This document shows positions 22,118 through 33,200 of a DNA stretch of 64,000 nucleotides, piece after piece. The notes under the pieces were generated by a model. The model was not told the origin of the DNA, ran no database searches, and saw only the letters and a program-made list of their open reading frames with translations. The DNA is from Chrysogorgia sp. JL179-B06 (lineage: Eukaryota; Cnidaria; Anthozoa; Scleralcyonacea; Chrysogorgiidae). Each line of letters starts with the position of its first letter. Position 1 is the stretch's first letter. A program made the translations under genes and the position numbers. The stretch is taken from contig JAYKKM010000041.1 of assembly GCA_035772405.1 (NCBI GenBank), positions 124,001-188,000 on the forward strand, given 5' to 3'.

Positions 22118-23806
22118 TTACTTCCTGGCGTTTCTTTCAGTTTCCAAAAGGCAATCACGAACCAAAGCTCTTGCGTGAAGTATTCCTTAAAGATGAAAAA
22201 GTAAACATTCAATATCATTCACATTATTATCGTATCGCAGCATTACTCGTACTATCACTTGTTGTTCTTAATATTAGATTACCGTAATCAAATACAGAAT
22301 GGCTGTGGCTCCGGGTGGAGCAATGGTGTGTTTCTGCACTTGGGCTGGGCTTTGGTTATCTCGATCCTTTACCATTTCTGATGATGAGTTATTGATCATG
22401 ACTAATCTTGGCAGGGTGTAGAAATGGAATGTTGTGGCCCTCCAGAGCTACAGTTGTTGTGTATTATTATTAAATTAACAGTAATTATTTTTATTTGGAA
22501 ATATACTTTTAAATTCTGGGTCCACAGTAATTGGTTATGTAGTCTACGTTAGGTTTCTTTTTTCAGTTTTTTTGTTTTTTTTGCACAATGTTGAAGCTAA
22601 TAAAATAAAATTAGTAACAGAACATAAGAAGTAAGCCACTCCTTACTAGGAATGCAAATGAAAAACTTTGAAAAGGTGGCATAGTGCCAAAATAGTGTTT
22701 ACAAAGAGTATTAACTTACCTTTTCTCAACCTTTCAGCAGCATTTTTACTACCAGCATATGTTGGTTTGACATCTTTTCCAAGCTCTTCAATTACTCTTA
22801 GTAACTCATTGTAACGCGTTGATGTCATAGTTTGGTGGGTTACTTTTGGTTTGGGTTTTGGTGCCTCTGGTCTGGAGGCTGGCAATGGTTGGACTACAAG
22901 AAAATTCTTGGACTTAAGCTATGATGTGACATACTTTTATTATGTGTTAATGGTGCCTTCAAGTCCGTTCTGCTCATGTCCACGTTTCTGTTTACATGGT
23001 TTGTTTAAATTGCATTATATCAAACTTTTGAAGCTTTTTTATCAAAGCTCAGCAAATTTTCTCTTTAAAATAAACATGGTGTATAACCGCAAACTTTTGA
23101 TTTTATTTCATATTGTGGATTTGTTTTCCACGCTTGAGCTTTTCCGCCTAAAAAGCATGTTATAAGTTGTTCCTAAATGTGGATAATATATCAAACTACC
23201 ACTCGCGCCTTCGCCACGTTTTACAAAAGCTCGCTTTCGAACTGTCGCAAATATATTTTGTTAAAGTTTGTTGACATGTGGAGTCCCCAACATTTGAAAT
23301 ATCACATGATGCACAGAACAGACTTGACGCCATCTTTAATATATACACTGCCTTGTGAATGCGGGAGAGCTCGGAGTAGACAGACGATACATGGACAATC
23401 ATCAAGCTAATATCCTCAGAAAAATAATTCTGAGTCCCAGACAGGAATCGAACTTGTAACCTGATTGCCAGTGAGACACTCTAACCGTTGAGCTACCGAG
23501 ACTCCCCCCCTGCCAATAAAATTATTTTGTGACATCTAGCCTCACTTTGGTGCTAATTAGACAATTTTCAAAAACAAAGCTTATGTTGGTGTAAAGGGGG
23601 AAAATATTGTTTTAAAAGCCCTGTCAGCACCAACAATCAGCCTTATGTCCATTATCTTTAGATTACTTCTATCCTCAACAGCGTGTATTGATAACTATTT
23701 GTCTATATTTTAGTCCATTGGAATAGATAGCCCAAACCCAGAAACACCAGCAAACTGTGTCCACCAAAACTTACATACTAATCTTACCTTTTCCGCTATT
23801 CTCCAT
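22118..23806 (-). CDS. CDK2AP1: CDK2-associated protein / DOC-1 (NuRD subunit)
   Basis: Three exons, 23788-23806, 22720-22893 and 22118-22185, join to 86 aa plus stop. A short N-terminus (MENSGKV then a Pro/Lys-rich stretch) leads into the conserved DOC-1 domain: [30 protein letters not shown] and [21 protein letters not shown], reading across the last splice. Human CDK2AP1 is 115 aa with a longer Ser-rich N-terminus, so this is a compact form. The family binds CDK2 and is a structural component of the NuRD chromatin-remodelling complex in the nucleus. Start: the only ATG in the 19-nt first exon, with its donor GTAAGA matching the phase of exon 2. It is head to head with CCDC62. CDK2AP1 and CDK2AP2 cannot be separated from sequence alone. 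Confidence 0.93.
22430..22620 (+). repeat. Possible LINE/SINE tail fragment in CDK2AP intron
   Basis: Contains GGGTCCACAGTAATTGG, matching the GGCCCACAGTAATTGG phrase at 12470 and ACCGCTATAATTGGCG at 41768, followed by a T-rich stretch and AATAAAATAAA. Short and degenerate. Confidence 0.4.
23348..23504 (-). mobile_element. tRNA-like SINE, family C
   Basis: On the minus strand the first 72 nt (23504-23432) look close to a tRNA: GGTAGCTCAACGGTTAGAG (A box), GTTCGATTCC (B box) and ends GAGTC/GACTC that can pair. They continue into a tail CAGAATTATTTTTCTGAGGATATTAGCTTG...CCATGTATCGTCTGTC. The tail recurs at 54541-54600 (+), 37183-37268 (-) and partly at 27552-27620, which marks it as a SINE rather than a working tRNA gene. 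It lies in CDK2AP intron 1. Confidence 0.8.
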
Positions 23807-24216
23807 CGCTCAAAAATACTGAACAATTAGCATTCTATTGCGCGATAGTTTTAGCGAGGACGGCACTCGTCTCTTGTCTTTTTAGTTTTTTAACTTTTTA
23901 AAGCCAACTAGTTACCAGTGTGCCAGTATAACGCGGTCATTGAAAGGACTGGGCCCTCACGGTATTACCATATATGGACATTATTTACGGCGCCAACGCG
24001 AAAATACCCAGATTATCGTTTTTTTGTCACTTGAATATTTTTTGTTTGTTTATTATTCAACGATTTCAACTGCACCCTTTGTCGTCGTACTCCTGCAATT
24101 ATCTCCTCTAACTCGCAGCTGCTTTTTCCCTTTTTCTTGCCGCCGTGTGTATAATTTCAGCAGTGTGATCGAAGGTAAAAGATTGAGAGGTCCCGCGAAA
24201 TATTATTAAAAAAATT
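23807..24216. promoter_or_regulatory. Probable shared bidirectional promoter CDK2AP / CCDC62
   Basis: Only 410 bp separate the two opposed start codons, leaving room for both 5' UTRs and one compact promoter. It contains a GC-richer centre (GGCGCCAACGCG near 23990) and TTCTCGCGAG-like AT/GC mosaics, but no TATA box I can assign. No ORF of interest. Confidence 0.65.
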
Positions 24217-27200
24217 ATGGAGTCGAGTCAATACAACAACAACAACTTCGAGTCTCCGAAGAATTACGATTTGTCCGGTCGCAAGCGCACATCGCTGTCT
24301 TCGGAAGCTTCAAAAACCAAAGGTAGTTGTAGTTGAGGAAATTTATTAACAAAGGAAAGTCTATATTGCTTCAGGTATTATAGTTTGGGACGGGGTGCCT
24401 TTTCCCTTTGGTCGTTTGTTTACAAGTTGTCGAAGCTTGGGTTCCAAGGTCACTCAGTTATTATTATTATCATGAACATAGCTGCTTAAAACAAACATAC
24501 CTTCATAGATTTTACTGTTTTCACATATCTATGTATATATCCATTGAGTGACAATATCTAAAAATATTTACAAAGCACTTGTATGAAAATGCTTATATAA
24601 GCCCATAATCGGATTATTAAATATATTTATATTTAAGAAATTAATAGAAAATGGCAGCTTGTGTTTATATAGCCTGATGCAAACACGAGAGAGAGATAGT
24701 ATGGGAGAATTTGAAAGTTTATGTGAACCCGAGCCGCAGGCGATGGTTTACATAAGTACAGTACTTTCAAATTCGACCAAACTCTCTCAAGTGTTTGCAT
24801 CGATCAGGTTATATAAAACACAGGGTGTCAGTTTTCTATTTCTTTTATAAAATAACACTGCAAAATATGCTGTGATGTCACAACCATGTTCGCATAGCCT
24901 TATATAAACACGGTAACTGACCAATCACAGGCTGCGTTGGGCACGAGGCAATAGCCGAGTGCCTTTACACTTCTTTCATGTTCAAATGACATCAAACGTG
25001 TCTTTATAAGAGTACATATGCACAGGAGCGGTATGTTTTATTTGTTTTATAAAATAAGAAGAAAAAATACAAGTTAAAAAACACAAACAGAAATCATGAC
25101 GTCATTCATGATCTCTGTCCTCTTATAAAGACACGGAGCCCAGCCAATCAGAGCGTGCGTAGAGGACACCTTATTTTATAAATATAAATAAAGCTGTCTC
25201 TCAATCTTCAAAATGTACACCTATTTTGTCTTTCAGAAACATCTCAATCATTACTAAATTATCGACCAACTAATTATTTTCAAAGCACTCCAAAAACAAA
25301 GGTAAATTGTTTATACTGAAGATAATTGTTACACAAACTGACTAAAATTGGTAAATAACATATTAATTTTTTTATTTAAAATAGTTAATATCAAATTTTC
25401 TCTGAGCTTCATTTTGATTATATTTATCATGTATCATTACAGTCATTAGATGCCAGCCTAGTTCCACTCATGAATGGAGTGGCAAGATTATCACCTTCTG
25501 GGCGACGGTCATTTAGCCCAGTGCAACGAAGGTCAACCAGTCCAACAAAGTTAGCAGATGGATCAATTTCTCCAAGACAGGTTAGCATTCGAGTGGATTT
25601 ATTACTGTAACAGTACTATTAATAATATATAGTGCATGTATTTTGAACAGACTAGTTGCTATACAAGAACCAGACTGGTACAGATGTGTACAGGGAAATT
25701 CATGTCATTGGAGATGTCAGTTTTATACACAATATAGACAACAATAATAGAAGTCTTCAATTGTTAATATTTTTCTGTGTAGATATCAGATCTTGATACG
25801 GACACAATCCAGAAGCAACGTCGAGAACTTCAATTACTTATTGCCGAACTGAAAGATCGAGACAGGTAGGTTTTTTACCATCTTCATAATTTTTCCAAAC
25901 CTGTGAAAATCATCTTTGTTTTTGATTTCTAATAGGGAACTTAATGACATGGTACAAACCCACCAGAAGCAAATTCATGCTTGGGATGAAGACAGACAAA
26001 GGGTGGGTACCATAACAGAGTATTTTTTCAACTTTGATTTGTTCCCCTATAGTTGCATGCAGTAATTGGTGTTATAATTTGCTCAATGTTTTGCCTAAAT
26101 TCTAGATACTTGCATTAGAGAGGAGATCTGCAAGACTAGAAGGTATGCTTACATGCTTTCCTGAATTATGGGTTATTCACTTGAGATACTAAACATTACT
26201 TGAAATCCTTATTTCTTAGGAGAATTGAAGTCTCGAAATGAGCAATGCAAGGCTCTTACAGCTAGGTCAGTACTAGGAACAAGCTTATCACATTAACACC
26301 AAAGTAGCATTAACAAATAACATTACTGGAATTAGATCATGAGTGGAAACTACAGTAGTTGCTATGGAAAAGCAAGCATGGAGAATGGCCGTTCAAACAG
26401 TGGCATTGCAGGGAAACTTCAAGTTAGAATCAATGTGCATGTAATGATTAGCATACAGCTAATTCGTGACATCGCTTCATGTGATGTCAATGTTCCAATA
26501 TTATGGTTCAAAAAGTGTAGCTAGCTTGCTGTTGCCAGCTTGTTTACGGTGAAAGAAAATGTGAAAATGTTGGGTTCTTCGCATTGAAGATTTACCAACG
26601 CATTGCTTTAGTTCTTCTTATGCATAATAAAACAATTATTGGATTTGGTTTTCACATAATATGGAGATCGAATTATCAAGGTCGAGGTTTGTGTTATCTA
26701 CCTCAGTCTTTGGCAGATAATATCATGCTTCACCTCATCCAATAATTGTTAAATATTGGGAGGAGCAAGAGAACCACTTCACTGTCTAGTCAAAAGTCAC
26801 CAATAAAGTTTACTAGTTTACATGCTTCCAATGGAAATATGAATTCCAATTTCCAATATTGTGTCCTTTTTCACGTCAGACAATGGCAGAGATTTGTCAA
26901 GGTAGGGTACGACACTATTGGAATTCATATTGCCATTGGAAACATAAGCTAGCTAAGTTTGAAATAATCCCAGATATGAATCAAACCATTAAAAAAATTA
27001 TTAGTTAATATCTAATTACATTTTTAAGGCTAAAATCAAACGAAGCAGAAGAGATGAGCAAAAGGAAGGAGCTAGAGTCAACACTGGTAGTTCATTGTCT
27101 TGTTAATAATCTTTGCTAAATGCTAGGACTGCAATATTGCAAATTTTACATTGACTTATATTGTAGTTCAGACTAAAAGAATTGACAGAACATGCCAATG

Positions 27201-30200
27201 GCACCTCACAGCAAGTTGAAGAGCTGCAGGTACTGCACAGTATAAAACATTAAGGAAATCAGTATCGTGATTATTTTTCAGAATGTTTGGTTTGTACATG
27301 TACATTATAATTTTCTTTCACTATACTATACTTTGTCTTTTTAAGGACAAGAATGGGAATTTAAGTGACTCGTTGCGACAGTTGTCCAACAACTTTGGCC
27401 AACTACAGGCCAAGGAACAGGAATTGTTAACAAGGATTAAATTAAAGGTAAAATGTTGAAGCTACATTAAGTCTCAGGTGTTTAAGAATCACAATCTCTC
27501 CTGCTTTCTCACCATTTTAATACTACTTTTGGACAACACATGAATGACTGTCCTCAGAAAATATTCTCGAATCCTGGACAAGGATTGAACCAGGCTGTAA
27601 CCTTGTGAATGTGAGAGCATGGACGGAACGCATAGGTATCAAACCAGTACACAGCCCTGCCGAGGGGGGGTTAGCCTAAGGGGCGATAACCATCATGCAA
27701 GTCGTAGGGCATTTAGGGGGCTGTGAAAGACCATAACCCCACTCTAGTCCCTGGGCCTATCTTGGCTCTCGGTGGCCATGCCAGTACATCATTGTAATCT
27801 TGGCAGTAACTCAATAGTTAAAGCACCTCACTCAGAAAGTTACAGAATACAGATTAGGTCCCAATCAGAAACATTTTCTAAGGATTCCATCTATCACCAT
27901 TCTGTCAACAGCAATGGATATACCATACGTGTTATAACACATTTAGTATTTTTGTTGACAGGAGAATGATATCACTGAAGCAAACGTACATATTGGAGAA
28001 TTCCAACAAAAAATAAGAAGACTAGAGAATGCTCTTCAGGTAGAGGGGTAACATGGTAGTGCTAGAGAATACACCAGCTGTCTAGGGTAACTTAAGAATA
28101 AATGTGAATGCTGCTAAGTTCTCAAAAGAACTGGATATAATATGAAAAGGAGAAATAAGAGAACTTCAATGATGTTGAAAAATACTTAAGGAAGAGTACT
28201 GTATACTTATGTATATTTATGGACGATGTTTTGGATGATGTGTAATGGAGAATGAGAGCAACGTGTATTGTGTAACTAAGCTTTTATATTCCTAATAAAG
28301 TTATGCTTTCTTGGTGGTGAATCTATTGCTGATGTCTAGGGTCATGTCCTTATTTCCACATTTTATGAAAGTCAATCAAATCTTTTTTAAGGAATACCAA
28401 ACACTTGAGAAGGCTCTGAGAGTAGAAAGAGATCAGTTTCGTGATCAACTGAATGCCACCAAAAATGAAGTTCAAACTCTTCGAGGTATCAATACTTTGC
28501 TATAATTTCAAGAGTTCTTTTAAATACGAGTCCATTTCCAACTGAATATTTTTCCTACATGTGCACTTAAAATATTCTATATATAGTGAAATATTCTATG
28601 TATAAACACTAACCATGTATGTTTCATTGATCACGTAGGAGAGATGAGCAAACAGTTTAGTGATACAGACGATCTTCAATCTGATTTAGCACAGGTAATT
28701 CAATCATTAAACATCACTGTTTACTAAAACCTTTGATATGTTTTACTAAATATGTTAACTGATCATCATAACAAGTTTATGTTCCTTATAAAAATCTTGT
28801 ATTACAGTCAAAACAAGAAGTCCTTGTTCTCCAGAAAGAAGTTTTTCTAGCATGTGAGTGTTATCGTGTTCATTCGGCTTAGCTCTCATCATGCGCCGCA
28901 TATAGTACAATAGTAGCAACACAGTAGTAGTAGCAGTACATTAATGGTAGCAGTACATTAATGGTAGCAGTACATTAATAGTAGCAGTACATTAATAGTA
29001 GCAGTACATTAATAGTAGCAGTACAGCAGCAGCAGTAGTACAGTACAGCAGTAGTACGGTGTAGTAGTACGGTACAGCAGAAGTAGTACGGTACAGCAGT
29101 AGTAGTACGGTACAGCAGTAGTAGTACGGTACAGCAGTAGTAGTACGGTACAGCAGTAGTAGTACGGTACAGCAGTAGTAGTACGGTACAGCAGTAGTAG
29201 TACGGTACAGCAGTAGTAGTACGGTACAGCAGTAGTAGTACGGTACAGCAGTAGTAGTACGGTACAGCAGTAGTAGTACGGTACAGCAGTAGTAGTACGG
29301 TACAGCAGTAGTAGTACGGTACAGCAGTAGTAGTACGGTACAGCAGTAGTAGTACGGTACAGCAGTAGTAGTACGGTATAGCAGCAGTAGTACGGTACAG
29401 CAGCAGTAGTACGGTACAGCAGCAGTAGTACGGTACAGCAGCAGTAGTACGGTACAGCAGCAGTAGTACGGTACAGCAGCAGTAGTACGGTACAGCAGCA
29501 GTAGTACGGTACAGCAGCGGTAGTACGGTACAGCAACGGTAGTACGGTACAGCAACAGTAGTACAGTACGGTACAGCAACAGTAGTACAGTACAGCGGCA
29601 ATAGTACGGTACAGCAATAGTATAGTATATTAGTATAGCACAGTAGTATAGTACAGCGACTCTGTAAGAGCTGCGTTGATACTTGTTCAAAGTTGTACAG
29701 GTAGTAGATCAACATAACCAGCTACACTGGCATAGTGGCAGGTTACATCAACCCAAACTCAAGGTCTTGAGGAGAAAGTGTTGTCTTTGCAATAACATTG
29801 TTACATTGCTATTTGTACCAAAAACGAAGACTGTTACACATGGGAGACAGAACATTCTCGTTTGCCGCTGCATTGGGGTCAAATATTTCATAAGTCTTTA
29901 TCGATCTTTTTTTCAGGTGAAAGAGAGAAACGAAAAGACCAGTTGTTAGAGCTTCAGAAATCAAAACAAGAACGCACTGATTTCGAACTTCAGAACTTAC
30001 GACAGGTTTGTGCTTGAACTCTCTCTCTCTCAAATGGCGGGATGTTTGCAGGAAAGAAGGAAGATCAATATTATATTTACTCAAAAATGAAGATTGACAA
30101 GCAAAAAATAACACAGGATATTTATAAACAATAGTACACAAGATAGATATATAGAGAGATATAGATAGAAATATACCGGTAGATACATATATCCGTCTCC

Positions 30201-33200
30201 CAGATCATCCGACTTCGGCAAGATGTTGGGTCGGTGGTGCGAAAATAAATGGAAACACTGTATTTATAAAAAGTACAACATGTGTTCACTTTCAGATTTG
30301 TGAACGACAACAACGTGATATCTCCTACATGCAGATGCACTTACAAAGCACCCAAGATGCTTTCCTTAAAGCAGAAACTGAAGCTGGAAATGAAAGGTTT
30401 GTACTTCGGAGAACAGAAATGTTCTACTCGGCAAACGAACATATTGGAGAGAAACTTGCAGATTGTAGGAAAGAAAGGAAACACGCTTCTTTCAATTTGT
30501 GATTTCTTGTTTCGTTCTTTCATGGTGTTGTTTAGAGACTTTGAATCAAGCCAAGTTGATACTGCACCAGAATGGCTGCATGGCATGGCAGTTGAGACTA
30601 CAGGAACGTCAGATAACGGTAGTATGGTAAGGAAGTTAGTATAGTCGATATTACGAACTGGCTTATCATGTCGCTACTAGATTCTGTATAGTGTTGTTTA
30701 GTTTGTTATTACTCGGGCATGGTGGTAGCCGAGTCTAGGTTTTGGTGGCTTTCCTGTATTATTTTTTCGAGTCGACAAATTGCAATTATTACATCATACC
30801 GATAGGCTTTACGAAACCACGCGGTGTTCATCTTCATGCGTCATCTTCTTTGGTCACTATTGCTCGAGTGTTCGCTCAAACTATCCAAAGAAATATAGTA
30901 AATTTGTGATAAGATTCCTAAGGAATGTGGCGGCTGGCAAGTATCTTGATCACAATTAATCGCAAGTTGCCCGATCACAATTAATCGCAAGTTGACCGGA
31001 ACGGTATAATATAGTGGTCAGTGATCGCTGCTTGACTTTCCAAAGTTAAGCATCGTACCTCTGGTACACTAACTGGATGGGTTACCACCTTGTTCATATA
31101 TCGGTCCCGGAAGACTGAAAATTAGTATTGCCATAATCCAATGAGCAGTGCTAATTCGAGGTCGGGCTTTCACCAAGAGCCTTAAATAAAATTGGTACCA
31201 GCTCTGCCTGGGGTAAGTGGTTACCTTCGGGTAGCAGCTACTGAAAGAGGAGCCTACGAGTCGCCTCCGGCTACGGCCGGCCAACTTACTTACTAGCCCG
31301 ATTGGTGAAAACTGTTCAGCGGTTTCCTAGCCAACTGTCTGTTGTTACATTTTGACAAAGAAAATAAATACTAAAAAGCTATGATTGTTTTCTAGGGAGC
31401 GTTGTCAAGACCATTGGACACATCATGTAAGTACGGTCAGACAAGGGGCAGAAAGCAGGGAGACAATTCACAAAATATTTTTGTGGCGAAGCTCGACACT
31501 TTGTGCGCGAAATTGTGAACAAAATGTTGTCCATTTTTGGTAAAAAAAAACAGAAATCAAAATAAAAAAAACCCAAACGTTTGAAACGATCAAAGCGCTG
31601 GCGTTTCCGTAGTATGGTTCTATTGTTCCTTTCTAGTCCTTCCCCACCGTATCCCCGTATGTTTTTGCTCTCCCATGCCACTAATTTAATCCATTTTCAC
31701 TGTATACATAAACCAATTTTCAATTAGGAGAGGTTTGAATTGAAAGTAAATCGCGTAAATTAAACCAAAGCTTATAATAATAATAATAATAAAATGTTCT
31801 TATTAAGCGCATTAAAAATAATTAGTTAAAATAATTAATAAAAATAATTAAAATTGAGATATCTTTTAAAACTTGTAATGTCACTTGTATATTTCAAAAG
31901 AGATGGCAAAGTGTTCCAAAGTTTAGGTGCAGCTGCTGCGAAGGATCTATCCCCATAGTATTTCGTATTGTCTTTTTTATGACCAAGTTATTAGAATTTT
32001 CTGATCGTAGAGAGCGTGTTGATAACTTGATATATAACGATGTAGAAGTTGGTGCCATATTGTTAAGAGCTTTAAATGTTAATAGTAGGATTTTGAATTT
32101 TATCCGCTGTTCTTATGCAAATTAAGTGGAAGATAAATATAAAGGAACTGGATGAGAGTGCGCTCTGCAGTCTCACGAACAACAATTCAATCTTTCAGCT
32201 CGTGTTGGCTTACTGTCTGCGCAGATTACAGCGGGAGGCGGCGATGTCGTGGATGACTTCACAGGCTTATCGTTAGGAGATATACGGGAATATAGTTTCA
32301 ATGGTCCAGGATCACATTTATCAGATCCAACACCATTGTCGTCATCAATGAAACACAAACAGAATAATCTGGGGAGACAGACTTTTCTAGATCAAGGTGA
32401 GTTCTTCAAAAGTTGTTAAGAATAACTAAGAAAGCTGCTCTCAAAAAACTGAATATAGTATAAAAAGGGGTACGCAATCCGTACATGTGTCTGCTGACAT
32501 TTGAATACAGAGTCGGAGAGGGAAGTGTGAGAGAAGTAAGTTCATTGGGCAATGGAACCATAGTTAGTAGAAGGGGATGGTTTGGAAGCTCCATTGTCTT
32601 TCAAGATGACGCAATGGTCATGTTATTGTATTGAAGAAAGTGTTTGTTATTGGTTGGAGAAATGAAATTCTATGGACACGTGACGGCGAAGGACTCACAA
32701 CACGTGATGACGAAGGACTACACTAATTAGATCCGAACGTTGTTATAGGATGACGTCTGCTTCATTATACAGAAAATACAATACGTTCCGTGAACAACAA
32801 CATAGAACAATGACTTTTGCGGACCTTCCAAACCATTCTTATCGCTGGACTTTTATCAATGGACTTTTTTGCTGCTAAAGTTATCGGATGTGATGTCACA
32901 AGAGGCATTTTTGTGGCAAGTAACAAAATAAAACTGGTTTGAGATGCCTCTTGTGACATCACATCCGATAACTTTGACAGCAAAAATCTCCATGAAGATG
33001 AAATTTTCGGCTGACAATATATATTATGATTTTGCTCAGGAAGACCCAAATATTACGGATATGTAAAATCCCCAAACGCGAGATAGGCACTTTAAATAAT
33101 TATATAAATTATAATTAATTATATAATTATTTATATCCGATTATATGGCACCTTAACATAATTATCATAATTAAGCAATTTCCATATTATAATCTCTCTA

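Noticed and set aside
23432..23504. Functional tRNA gene on the minus strand
   Set aside because: Tail shared with three other loci shows it is the head of a SINE; similar reasoning applies to 4961, 3781 and 44068.
28975..29715. Three minus ORFs of 202-246 aa rich in Tyr, Cys, Leu
   Set aside because: 19-bp minisatellite in CCDC62 intron 14; peptides repeat every 19 residues with no unique part.
31010..31110. 5S rRNA gene
   Set aside because: Too diverged from 5S consensus, no complementary ends, and fused to an unrelated body.
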